From Notolepis coatsorum (taxonomy: Eukaryota; Chordata; Actinopteri; Aulopiformes; Paralepididae): a stretch of DNA of 64,000 nt. A program made the translations under genes and the position numbers. Under the pieces are notes generated by a model. It did no database searches and had not been told where the DNA came from. It was given only the letters and a program-made list of their open reading frames with translations. Every line of letters begins with the position of its first letter. The first letter of the stretch is position 1. Below are positions 1 to 10,707 of the stretch, piece after piece. The stretch is from assembly GCA_963971535.1 (NCBI GenBank), contig OZ020588.1, forward strand, positions 118,978,414-119,042,413. The letters run 5' to 3'.

Positions 1-559
1 TTCCCAGTCAGAATGCTCTCTATAGCCCCGGACTAGAAGGAAGGGAGTATCTTCCCTGATACTCTGAATTTCCTTAGTTGTCTCAGGTGGTATAGGGGCT
101 GTTTCGCCTTTTTTACCACAGTGTCTATGTGAGTTGTCCATGTCTGAGAGAGAGAGGGGGGGCGTGAGAAACAGAGAGAGAGAAAAGGAGAGGGAGGGAA
201 AGAGTAAGAAACAGGGAGAGAGAGAGATGGGGAATCAGTGGAATTGACAGGGGAATGAAAGCCAGCGAAGCGAGAATGCCACTGGTTTTTCCTGAACGAG
301 ACACAGAAATAAAGGGAATGGATGAATGCAGAGATAAGTCACACAGTAACACCATTCATCAGGATTATCTGGTTACCGTAGGCCGATGCCACATTTTCTC
401 AGGCAGCGTAGAGGAAGCATCAATTGACATGAGAAAAGGATTCAAGATTTTATGTAACAAGTACAATGGAAGGCTTACTCCCTGTAAGTGGGTATCAGTG
501 GGAATGCTCTCTATGGTCCATACCACACAGTAACAACACTCATCAGGATCAGGTGTGCT
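1..559. other. Unassigned, purine-rich patch at 150-236
   Basis: I see no gene here. Positions 150-236 are an imperfect GA-rich tract. Short open frames on either strand are not supported by any recognisable motif. Confidence 0.5.
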
Positions 560-1056
560 TTCTTCGGGTTGGACTCAGTGTTGTGGTTCCAGGCTGGTGT
601 GCTTTGTTCAGCATGGCCTCAGTATTGTGGTTCCAGGCCAAGTCATCTGCAAGATCTGTAGACCAAGGGGGTGCGGAAGCAACTGACGACTTCCACTGGT
701 GCCCCGTTGATGTTAATGGGGCAGTGGGTCCCACTGTGGTTTCCAAAGTCTACAATGATCTCCTTAGTCTTGCTGATGTTCAGAGCAAGATTGTTGTCAT
801 TACACCATCTCTCCAGTTTGACTATGTTTCATTATTGTTGCTTATCAAGCAGATTACTGTGATATAATCTGCAAACCCTATCATCCAGTTGTTACTATGT
901 ATGGCTGTACAGTCATGTGTGAACAGGGAGTACAGCCTGGGGGCTGAGGCAGCAGCCTTGTGATACTCCGGTGTTGAGGATCAGAGAGGATAAGGTGTTA
1001 TTCCCTATTTTCACCACTTGGGGCCTGCCTGCCAAGATGGCAAGGATCCACTCTAC
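560..1056 (-). pseudogene. Rex1-like LINE reverse transcriptase fragment (downstream part)
   Basis: Read on the minus strand, in shifting frames, the translation follows the palm of a non-LTR reverse transcriptase. From high to low coordinate there is a GRPQVVKIGNN-like stretch, a GVSQGCCLSP box (usual form GAPQGCVLSP), a degraded FADY catalytic box (usual FADD), ISNNNE, then NISKTKEIIVDF and NKAHQ. This order is typical of Rex1/CR1-type fish LINEs. Frameshifts and stops make it dead. The upstream part of the same RT lies at 2467-2590, so a younger LINE (1057-2466) has split it. Confidence 0.75.
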
Positions 1057-2009
1057 CCCCCCCCCCCCTCACAGTGAGCTGAGGTGTTCCACAAGGAAGC
1101 ATACTAGGACCGCTACTCTTCCTAATTTATGCAAATGACATGTCGTCAGCCTGTGACTGCAACTTGTTCCTGTTTGTGGACGACTCAGCCCTGCTGGTCT
1201 CTGACAAGAACAAGTTGCAGGTTGAAAAAACCCTCAGCTCGGAACTAGGCAAAATCTGCATATGGCTTGCTGATAACAAACTATCATTACACATGGGCAA
1301 AACAGAGTCCATTCTCTTAGGTTCAAATAACAAACTCAGCAAGACCGACGGCTTCTCAGTTGCAGTGGGTGACAATATTGTCACAAGGAAAGACGAAATT
1401 ACCTACCTGGGTTCCATCCTAGAGGCAAATCTTTCCTGTGACAAAATGGCATCCAATGTAATAAAAAAAGTCAACCAACGAACTAGATTCTTGTACCGGA
1501 TCTCCTCTCTGGTAAACAAGAATACCCTGAAGACTCTGGCAGGAGCACTCATTCAAGGGTACTATGACTATGGGTGCACCTCAAAGGCGCTTAAAACAAA
1601 ATTACAAACATCACAAAACAAACTGGTCAGACTACTACTTGACCTTACCCCCAGAACCCACCTCACCCCTGCCCACTTTGACAACCTAGGATGGCTTAGA
1701 GTAAACGACAGAGTACAGCAACTTGCAATGGGCCTGGTCTACAAGATACACTATACGACTAAGGTACCCATGTACATGTCAAAATACTTCCCAAAGGTCA
1801 GTGAATACCACAACCACTACACCAGAGGAAGCTCAACAAATCATGTTAAACCCGGCTCAAACAAGGGACTAAATACGTTTCGCAATTATGCCACATCAAT
1901 GTGGAACGCCCTACCTAAAGCTGTAAAGGAATGTGAATCCCTACCCACATTCAAAACCGCTCTTAAAGAGCACCTACGGGAGGCTGCAATTCTAAACTGG
2001 CCACCGTAA
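1057..2009 (+). pseudogene. L2/CR1-group LINE reverse transcriptase, 5'-truncated
   Basis: The open frame from about 1140 to 2009 encodes the C-terminal half of a non-LTR reverse transcriptase. A PQGSILGPLLF-like motif just upstream (about 1085-1130) is followed by LFLFVDDSALL, where the usual catalytic FADD reads FVDD. Then come LADNKLSLHMGKTE, YLGSILEANLSCDK and a C-terminal WNALPKAVKECESLPTFKTALKEHL segment common in Jockey-superfamily LINEs. The endonuclease and the first half of the RT are absent, so this is a typical 5'-truncated insertion. It begins with a C homopolymer at 1058-1070 and lies inside an older minus-strand LINE. A second copy of the family is at 36640-37540. Confidence 0.8.
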
Positions 2010-2466
2010 ATGCCCAAAACCCCCACCACCTCCTAATAGACAGTCTCCTCCCCACTGCATGTATATATTCCCTCCCCGCCGTATGTATATCTCTCTCCCA
2101 CCCACCCACCCCCTCCTAATGTACAGTCCCCTCCCCATCATATGTATATACTCTGTCAGGATCTAGGGGTAACAGTACTGTATATTTGAATACCGTTTAT
2201 GTCACAAATGTATCAGTACTAAATACCTATATGTCCCTATGCCATAAATATCATGTATGTTGTGTATGTCATAAATGTCTATATGAATTGAAAATGGGGG
2301 ACCCTGATGGAAACAAGACAAACGTCTTTCTCAGGTCTGCATCCCATTCATTCATTCATCCATTCATTCATTCATTCATTCATTCATTCATTCATTCATT
2401 CATTCATTCATTCATTCATTCATTCATTCATTCATTCATTCATTCATTCATTCATTCATTCATTCC
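2010..2466 (+). repeat. 3' UTR of the L2-like LINE ending in (ATTC)n
   Basis: After the RT stop there are about 330 bases of untranslated sequence, then about 30 ATTC units at 2343-2466. A tetranucleotide tail at the exact 3' end fits L2/CR1-type LINEs, which end in microsatellites rather than poly(A). The next base resumes the interrupted older LINE, so the tail marks the 3' boundary of the insertion. Confidence 0.75.
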
Positions 2467-2590
2467 AGTTTGAGCTGGGGTGCCCAGGCCCAGGTACTGC
2501 AGTTTCAGGACTAACTTGGCCGGGGCAGTGGTGTTAAATGCTAAGCCGTAGTCTATGAACAGTAGCCTGGCCGAACAGGTCAACGGCAGG
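2467..2590 (-). pseudogene. Rex1-like LINE reverse transcriptase fragment (upstream part)
   Basis: The minus-strand translation reads LLFIDYGLAFNT...PAKLVLKLQYLGLGTPAQ. This matches the RT palm box with its first catalytic Asp (FIDYSSAFNT type). It continues directly into the 560-1056 fragment (WILAILAGRPQVV) when the plus-strand LINE at 1057-2466 is skipped. Confidence 0.7.
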
Positions 2591-2664
2591 TCAGTGGACA
2601 GAAAGAGAAAAAATAGGCAGAGTTGTAGCTGAAAAAGAGGGAGAGGGATGGGAGAGATAAAGAG

Positions 2665-2791
2665 AGCGAAAGAGAGAGAGAGAGAGAGAGAGATGGACGG
2701 ACATAGAATAATGAATTAAAAAGATAACAGTGAAAGCACTTTACCACTTCTGTAAAGAGATAATACAAAAAATAAACAATCAGAGAGAGAG

Positions 2792-2859
<68 letters not shown>
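2665..2859. repeat. GA microsatellite, interrupted
   Basis: (GA)n tracts at 2665-2692 and 2783-2859, separated by unique sequence. Open frames of Ser/Leu repeats across them are artefacts. Confidence 0.95.
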
Positions 2860-2861
<2 letters not shown>

Positions 2862-3064
2862 GGGGGATGAACAGAGAGATAAAGAGTTCAAACAGATTGA
2901 CAGTGCATTACATTCTTCTTCTGTATCAGAGGAAAGAGAGAGCTAGATGGACACAGATTACCATTGTTCTCTATCAGATAGACAGATAGACAGAGAGATA
3001 CATATAAAATATAAATAAATATAAATATAAAATATGAATAAAAAATATACAGAGATAGGTTGAT

Positions 3065-3220
<156 letters not shown>

Positions 3221-3454
3221 ACAGAACAGATAAGGAGTACATTACAATACCACTTCCTCCAGCATCATCTCCTGCCTTGTATTGATGGGCAGTTAACTTG
3301 TAATGTTGTCTAATGTGTTCTGTCTTGGGGTTCCTGGAAGACTTGAAGCTCTTAACTCATTCACTGCCAGCTATTATCCTTATCCCGTTCTCACTGGGCC
3401 ATGCTAAAAAATAGGCATTTTCACTGTGCGTCACAATGTTTGCAGAGCTATATC

Positions 3455-5120
3455 CAGGGGTGCGTTGCTCATGGGACGGGGTTGCACCGTCTGTGAGCAG
3501 AAGCTCTGTGAGCAGAAGCACACGCATGCACATGCACAGATGTGCACATGCGTGCACACAGGAATGCGCTGCACTTGACTGATGCACCAACTCGCTATGT
3601 ACCCACCTGGCTATTTTGCATAACAATAGCGCAGGTCGTCAGGTATGTTCAAATACATTCTCAGATACATTCACACAAAACTTGTGAATGAAATGTGTTA
3701 CATTCCATTCGTAGAGGCAATTAGATATTGTCTTTAGTCTGTGTGTACGCGACGGAACATTTATGCGCATGCGCGGGCACGCGTGTCGTATCTGAATAGA
3801 CTAATACTGGTCTCTGCGTCGTGTTTCTGAATGTCCAAAAAAGGTCTAAGTATAATGTGTAATAATAACTGAAGTTGCTAGAGTTGTATCAAAAAGGATG
3901 GAGCTTTATCGGCTGATCACAATAACCAGTTCAAATTCACCCTCCAACCGATTCTATGTACACTCTAGAAAAATAGGTGAATCCAGTTACACGTAAGCAA
4001 AGGTGTACTGGTGTCCGCCTTTATCAAAATATAGGTTACAAAGATTCTGAACAAGCAAAGTCCAATCCTATAATAAAAAGTTCCTTTGTACTGCAGTAGA
4101 TGTCGATATTTGCCTTCACCGATGAGAGCGATATGGATCCGTCCATTTCTTCTTCTTCTTCCGTTTTCTCTCTGTCCTCCTCTGTTTCCCGGCCCTCTTT
4201 TATAAAAGAGCCGGGAGTATCTGCGTGATGTCACAGGAAGTGACGCCAAGGAGACGTTTCTCCCAATCAGTGGCTTGTTTAGTTCAATTTGAAAAAGGGG
4301 GCTGTCTTTAACAACCCAACAGCTTTTATTCTGAGTTTCTAATCTCAGAATAGATTTACTGTCCAATTGACTTAATACTTTTGTTATTTGATTCAAGATT
4401 TATATTTTCGAATTGGGGTTAACCAGTGGAACACAGACATACCATTTTTGACTAGTTTTCCTCTTTATGCTAGCCGAGAATCACAGTTTTTGTCATTAAG
4501 TCCACCCACATATTTCCTAATAGTAATGTTTTAACTTGAATCAATATCTCTTCTAAACAGTTATTATTCATACCATTTTAAGTACTGACCATTTAGTTCA
4601 GCAGGTGCTTAATTTCAAAACCCTGTGATTCTCGTCGTAACCATTTCATTTTTAATATCATTGCATTCAGTATAATTAGCACATCATAACAGGAATATTT
4701 GCAGTTCTATTTAAGCTAAATTGAGTATAGAAAAACACATTTTAAAGTGTACTGATTACTGCAATACTGGAAACATTAGTCCCTCCTTCCGCAGCTGTCC
4801 CCAATGGCTTCTTCACAAGGGAAGTTGGCAGAGTGTTATCTGCCCACTCCATTGTGTTCCGATTTTTCAGCTGTTGGTCAACACTGTATGTAAATTAATC
4901 TCGTGTTGACCATATTCCAAACCTTTTCAAACACACACTATGCTCTCTCTTGGTCTTTAGTCAAATTGGGTTTCAAGTAAATCTGATTGTCAAACTATTA
5001 TTCACTAATTGTTCAAAAAGCATTCATATTCCACACGCGCGCACGCGCCCGGGATCGCGCGTGCACGTGGCATCATTAAAACATCATGCAACCAGCTTTG
5101 AAATCACCAACGCAACCCTG
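3455..5120. mobile_element. hAT-like element nested in the TTAA element
   Basis: The ends are inverted (CAGGGGTGCGTTG on the left; the right end reads CAGGGTTGCGTTGGTG inward). They are flanked by near-identical 8-bp repeats, GCTATATC (3447-3454) and GATATATC (5121-5128). The related copy at 61880-61920 has the target uninterrupted. I see no transposase. A 143-codon minus-strand frame at 3965-4396 has no recognisable domain. Confidence 0.6.
4188..4215. promoter_or_regulatory. Near-palindromic TATA motif
   Basis: CCGG-CCTCTTTTATAAAAGAG-CCGG is an imperfect palindrome centred on a TATA box at about 4199-4206. It could be a core promoter inside the hAT-like element or a buried LTR, or it could simply be a hairpin. 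No transcript evidence is available. Confidence 0.25.
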
Positions 5121-5402
5121 GATATATCTATATTCTATATTATAGCTATGGAGACAATACTATGGCTCATTTGACAGTCACTATCTCTCGTCCAACATGC
5201 AAAAAATATAAAAAGTGTTCATGTATACGTTCGTGCGTAATCCCGTGGTGAATATTGTATAGTTTCAGAGTGATCCGGGCTAATTCCTGAAAACTGAGTC
5301 ATGGAGCGCTATGTGAATTGAGCTAAAGTCGTTCCCGTTTCTCGCCTGGACACGCTACTGTTTCCAAATCAAAGGTATATGTTTCATCATGAATGCATCA
5401 AA

Positions 5403-5421
5403 GGGGGGGGGGGGGGGGGGG
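5403..5421. repeat. Poly(G) run of 19
   Basis: Homopolymer inside the TTAA element body. The related copy has a 12-13 G run at about 62166-62178, so it is a conserved, length-variable feature of this family. Confidence 0.9.
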
Positions 5422-5896
5422 TAGTTTTTTGATGCTCTGATCGCCAGCAACGGCATTTGTTTTGAATACTACATACGTTGATCGCCTGGATCGATGTGTA
5501 ATCATTGTAGGATCAAGGTGGAATTGACATCATATAGTCCTTACCTTTGAACGGGGTTATTCCAAAAAGAATATTCCAATTGTCTGATCACAATTTCCAG
5601 TATTGATGTCCATCGGGTCCCCGACATAATCTGGCACAACACATGCATTGAGTGTCCTGGACGCGTTCCAATGTGCTCGGATGAACCGCTAGACTTGCCT
5701 GGGTCCAAATTCTCCACCCGGACGACATTAGATGTGACACAGTCTGGAACAGGGTTTCAAAGGGTAGGCGATACTGCCACCTAGCAGGATCTGGCCGGTA
5801 TTGCACTCTTGGGTATGGCTTTCAACGGTAACAGAGGTCAGTGAGACTGCATAGAATATTAAAATCGAAAAAAAGGAAAAACGATCTAATAATGAG

Positions 5897-6641
5897 TACC
5901 GTAAATCCTATAATAGTGGAGGGCATTCAAATAGAGGACGGGCCTCTTATAATGGACGGGGGGGTTTGATACATGCAGACAAATACAGGCCGGCTTCATG
6001 GTTGCAAAATAAGTTTTAAAAATGTTTCATGCCGTGATATAGAATGAGATAAACTCTTGCCAATGCTAATTAAGTGCTGCCTCTCTCTACCGTTCCCGCT
6101 ACACTCTGACTACATCAACGTTTCCCTACTCTCACTTCGTTGGCGTTAGCTAACGTTGTCATAGCTAGATCTGTGGAGTCGGCTGGATGACGTTGGCTTT
6201 GTTTGCAACGTTAATTAACGTTCGCTATCTATATGGCGTTCGGCAGGTGGGGCTGGCGTAGTCCAGTTGACATAACAGATCATGAAGGCTATGATAGCGG
6301 TAGCAAAAGCTATTAGCTGCACTGCATGTTATCAACTCGATTCGACTCAGGTAGAGTCGAGAACGTACCACACAGTAAATTATCCGCGTGGACCCCGCAA
6401 CCTATAGACAGTTCCAACTTCAGTGTGTGAATTACGTTAATCCACCACAGTTTCACAATTACTGTGTTGCACTCAATATTTAAATAATGTTAGTCTAAAT
6501 AAATGTAGACAGACAATGTACGTATTTAAGAAATTATATACGAGGCCTGCCTCTTATATAAGCCTCTCTCTAATAAAGGCCTGGTGCTCTTTGCAGCTGA
6601 GGTAAATACAAGACCCGTCCAATATTAGAGGAAATGCGGTA
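5897..6641. mobile_element. TIR DNA element of uncertain superfamily
   Basis: The left end TACCGTAAATCCTATAATAG pairs with the right end read inward as TACCGCATTTCCTCTAATAT, giving imperfect terminal inverted repeats of roughly 25-30 bp. The flanking sequence suggests at most a TA target duplication. It has no coding capacity and lies within the piggyBac-like element. Confidence 0.5.
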
Positions 6642-6722
6642 TACTCGTTGTTTGCCGCCCGTGACGCTCAACCGCTGGCGGCCAATCACGAGTATACTCG
6701 TGATTGGCGGAGAAAGTGTTAA

Positions 6723-7424
6723 TGGATAATTTTTTTGTCATGTGATATCCAAATGGTTCTTTGGCTGAGGAGCATTCCAAGAACCACAGGTAAAACGGAA
6801 TGGTTCTCTGGTAGCCTAATAGACACACAAACATCTGCTCGAATTTAGCCATCGCTAAATGCTAAATGAGTAAGAGTCAAGACGGGGGGAGGTGGATTAT
6901 TCTTTAAAGGTCCAAAAAAAATTGGAATCTTTTTAATACAATTGTAGTTTATTGACTGATCTCTTGATAGAAGCGCCGGTCATCTCATTACAGAAAAATA
7001 CAATTTCTCTGTTTCTCTACTAGCCAAAAGCTCTCCCCATTGTAAACAAGCCATGTGCACATTTCAATTTCACAGCACAGCTTAATTTCAATATAAAAGC
7101 CCCTGTATGCACTATGCACACTAAAAGCCCATTGTCCAACACACAGAGAAACATTGGACCTCATTCTCGAACGGATTTATGAGAAAGTTACCGACAACTT
7201 TCTTCCTAACTCGATTTACAAACTTTTTTGGCACTCTGTAGCATGCAAATTGCTTTCGCGCTATGGAGCCATTAATTAGATGGCTTCTAATTAAATAAAA
7301 TATGATGGGATAGAATAACAGGCATCTACTGTATATAGCCTACTTTAGTCCTGTCTTAGCTACTCTACACTGGCTTCCTGTAACTTTTAGAATAGATTTT
7401 AAGGTGCTTCTCCTCACATACAAT
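6723..7424. other. Unassigned AT-rich sequence
   Basis: No gene or recognisable repeat boundary. It ends at the 8-bp target duplication CATACAAT (7417-7424) of the next element. Confidence 0.5.
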
Positions 7425-7868
7425 CAGTGATGGGCAGTAGCTAGCTACAAGTAGCGACGCTACATAGCTTAACTACAATTCTCAGTAGCGTGATGGTAGC
7501 GTCGCTACTTTTGAATCATGTAGCGTTTTCTGTAGCGGAGCTATTTATAGAACGAAGTAGTGACGTAGCAATGAGGAAACGCTACAACGCTACTGGAGTG
7601 TCGGGAGAAAAAGTCTAGACTATAAAGATTTGGGAAGAGAAAAAAAATCCCTGTAGAAAACCCACTATGATTGGTTGGTTGGTTTAGATATGAGTATGAC
7701 GACTCACGATTGGGTATGGTTAGGCCAAAATATTACGGGTAGGCCAATCAGAGGCAGGATAGGGCGGGACTCCAGCCCGCAAACCAGGAAGTGAAAATCG
7801 AAACGCAGACCACTGAATGAGAATGAATGGATGCAATTTACAATAACAGAACCAGTCCGCGCGAAATA

Positions 7869-8058
7869 ATGGCAGAGGGATTTGATGTTTCCACTGATGG
7901 CATTGATGGCATCTCCATGGCCCTACCTGGACACGTTTATGAGTTTGACTGAAAAAACGCCTAAAACATATGTGTTTAGGTGTTTATTGTGTCAACCAAA
8001 AACGAAGATGCTCTCAACGTCCCACACGTCCAATACTAACTTGAGAACACATATTCAG
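7869..8058 (+). pseudogene. hAT transposase first exon with BED zinc finger
   Basis: From the ATG at 7869 the first frame reads MAEGFDVSTDGIDGISMALP and then a hydrophobic stretch. A TGA follows, then a small frameshift. The adjacent frame then gives YVFRCLLCQPKTKMLSTS and NTNLRTHIQ, which is the Cys-x2-Cys ... His-x4-His spacing of a BED-type zinc finger, used by hAT transposases to bind DNA. The exon ends in CAG followed by GTGAGC at 8059, a good splice donor. No downstream catalytic domain was found. Confidence 0.65.
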
Positions 8059-8389
8059 GTGAGCTGATGAAAACCTTTACTGTCTTTACATAAACATTGT
8101 CAACTGTTCCCAAACAGCACACAAGTCAGTGCACTTTTTATCAACAGCTTTAACTAACAGTCTGAGATAGGCTAGCTGCTATGAACAATATTATGGCCAT
8201 GGGGGTGGAGAAAAGAAAAAAATAGGGAAAAGATCACCTAGACCAGTGGTTCTCAACCTGTGGCCATGGAATGTTTTGTGAGTTACATATCTAGCAGCCA
8301 AGGATAGTATTGTTTGTCTAGCAGTGTCAAGCTTGAGTGTTATACTCTGAGTACATACTGTAGTAGTATAGACATAATTAGCATAGTTG

Positions 8390-8452
8390 GTAGTAGTATA
8401 TACATGGTAGCATAATAGTAAAATGAAGTAAGACAGTTCAGATATTGAAGAA

Positions 8453-8483
<31 letters not shown>
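8390..8483 (+). repeat. Left copy of long direct repeat flanking BEL/Pao
   Basis: This 94-bp segment, ending in (TA)n, abuts the left LTR. Its first 66 bases recur exactly at the outer edge of the right LTR (21263-21340), where the TA tract is shorter. Confidence 0.85.
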
Positions 8484-8486
<3 letters not shown>

Positions 8487-10611
8487 AACTGAGGGGTACA
8501 ATTCCCTGACTGTATTAAAGATTGTGATATATTAAACCACTACTAGTTATGTACTTTAATTACTGGCCATACAGTACATGAATATATATGGTGAACACCC
8601 ACACAAGAATACGGCATTGACACATAAAGTTCTATTTGGAGGGTATTTATTATTATTAAGCAACGTTAGGTTACAGATTGAGAATTAGGCTCGCGCTTGT
8701 ATGGCGAAGAACACACGTAAAGTCAGTCAAGAGCATAAGTCAATGAGAATAGTATGAATACTAGGATGGGTCTAAGCTGACGCCACCTGTGGTATAGCAA
8801 TTATATGGGCCACACCGGTACCAGCTGGAGACACTGGGGGGTTCCCTCCGGGGTGTAAAGCCGGTAGGGGTATAGGAATGTTCGGGTACAAAGTCTGGGT
8901 CAACGAGGAATAACGAGGCTCCAGATACAGGAGCCGGTGCATGTACTCCCTTGATCAGCAGACAAAGCAACAGTTGTAATCCAAGATGCTCGAATAGCAT
9001 TGACGACAGCCAGCCAGCCTCTTCCTAGAGGCGGGCCCGAGTGATGATCCTCACGGGGGTAAATCCCAAACGACAGTGGAATCAACGGTGCTCTTCTCCA
9101 GCGGTCACGGTCCCAAAGCAATATAATCCAACCAGAAATGGTTCTGCATTCGCCGGTGTAGATTCTCCTGTGTACTATACTTCACTCTTTCAGTGCCACG
9201 CCTGGTTTTCCGTTTTACCGCTTGAATGCCACCATCGGCGCCAATGTTAACGTTAATATCGCCTAATCTATGTTTTAAATTATGGCTATGTGTCTAATCT
9301 GCCCATCGCATTATCAAAGACTATTTTCCAGTCAGTGCTGTGAAGACAGATTGTTTTTTTATCGCGTCGTTTCCATTTCAGAGCAGTTAGAAAAGCCCCC
9401 GTTTTGATATAAAAAACAGCTCATTCTGGAGCATTCTATGAAAATCGTCTTTTAGTGGAATATTCCACAACGTTGATATTCGTCGGCCTTTTTATTAATC
9501 GTTTTCAAATAAACGCTAGATGATCAATATTATACGTGCACGCAAGCACATTACGGCCGCGCACTGATAATCGCTCCGTTGATTACCTCACAGAGTTTTA
9601 CAGTGAAACCGAAAGAAGACATTTCACAAAACAGCTTATAACTTCATCAAACTTACTCCGATTATCCTACCACTGATAACATAGAGTCCTTACCTGACAT
9701 CAGATGGTATCCAACTGGTATATTCCAATTCCTGATCACCATTCGAAAAAATCGATACGTGTATGGATCCAACGCGACACAGTAGATCTCTATGATCCGC
9801 GGGGATCTGAGGCTCCAGAATGAACTCTGGTAACCCCGGCTGGATCAGTGAACTGGAAAATGTGGAGTACCGGATTTTTTTCCCTATTCATTTTCATTGA
9901 GTCCATTCCAAAATCACTTATGTCATCTGGGAGACGACAGGGGGCGCTTTTTTCCACAGTGATCGTCGGCGCCCCTCGGCTATACTCGGGTAGGCTCGGG
10001 TGATGCAATAATTTTTCAGATCACAAAAAAATAAAAAAATAAAAAAAAATACGAGAAATCTCGTGAGTGGCTAGCAACCACCTATAAAAAAACAAGAGAA
10101 ATCTCGTGAGTGGCACTGAAAGAGTTAAACTAGGTTGAACTTGACGTTACTTCACTAAACTCTGACACTTTTACTATACTATTCGCACATGTTCTAAATG
10201 CTCTATTTAGATGCAAGGTTGCTCACTTCACTGCACGTTGTATGCGTGGTGAAGGCTTGGACACTGAACTTGAACGAAGTGCTGCTGTTTCCACCTGCGC
10301 CGTATTTATACGTAAGTTGAATATCTAGTGCCAACCTGGTCACTTTGGTCCTGAATCACTACACTGCCAAAGGCATGTTCTAACATGCCCCAAACTCGCC
10401 CACTGCACCTGTCTGAGTACGAGTCTGCCTGGAGCCTGAGGTCGCTGTCCAATAGGAGAGCGAATATTACTCTGGTTTGTATGCAGGTAAAGGGATATTC
10501 CGTGTATATATACAAATAATATACAAGGGATATCAAACGATATACAAATATTATACAAGGGATATCAAGCAATAAATATATATATTCGGTTTAATCTGAC
10601 CCTTTGTAACA
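8484..10611 (-). repeat. BEL/Pao 3' LTR, interrupted by a TTAA MITE
   Basis: It shares its ends and several long blocks with 19697-21262, including TGTAACTGAGGGGTACAATT at one end and CCCTTTGTAACA at the other. About 950 bases at 9181-10128 are a later insertion, and about 170 bases present in the other LTR near 20610-20780 are missing. Confidence 0.85.
9181..10128. mobile_element. piggyBac-like TTAA MITE in the LTR
   Basis: The termini CTCTTTCAGTGCCA and TGGCACTGAAAGAG are perfect inverted repeats, flanked by TTCA (9181-9184, probably a mutated TTAA) and TTAA (10125-10128). Subterminal hairpins with the pattern ACGAG-N4-CTCGT lie at 10051-10064 and nearby at 10094-10107. The core around 9480-9760 matches, inverted, the element at 58290-60147. 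Confidence 0.75.
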
Positions 10612-10624
10612 GCCGCCTCCTAAT
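10612..10624 (-). promoter_or_regulatory. Probable BEL/Pao polypurine tract
   Basis: On the minus strand AGGAGGCGGC immediately precedes the TGTTACAAAGG start of the 3' LTR, where plus-strand DNA synthesis would be primed. Confidence 0.5.
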
Positions 10625-10707
10625 TAGTCCGCACCTAATTAGTTAAAGCGAAGACAGATTAATAGTCCTGTCAACTACTCAATGTCTGTTGTGGGGAGTA
10701 GGGCAGT

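Larger units (their letters stand above)
3352..6722. mobile_element. piggyBac-like TTAA element, composite with two insertions
   Basis: TTAA occurs at both ends (3352-3355 and 6719-6722) with imperfect inverted termini: TTAACTCATTCACTGCCA on the left against TTAACACTTTCTCCGCCA read inward from the right. TTAA target sites are the hallmark of piggyBac-type cut-and-paste elements. Just inside the right end is a perfect 28-bp palindrome at 6681-6708. The body at 5121-5880 is closely related to 61850-62640 and more distantly to other TTAA elements in this window. No transposase is visible, so it is non-autonomous. A hAT-like element (3455-5120) and another TIR element (5897-6641) were inserted later. 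Confidence 0.65.

Noticed and set aside
3965-4396. 143-codon minus-strand frame
   Set aside because: No domain, no homologous pattern, and it overlaps repetitive non-coding DNA within a hAT-like element.
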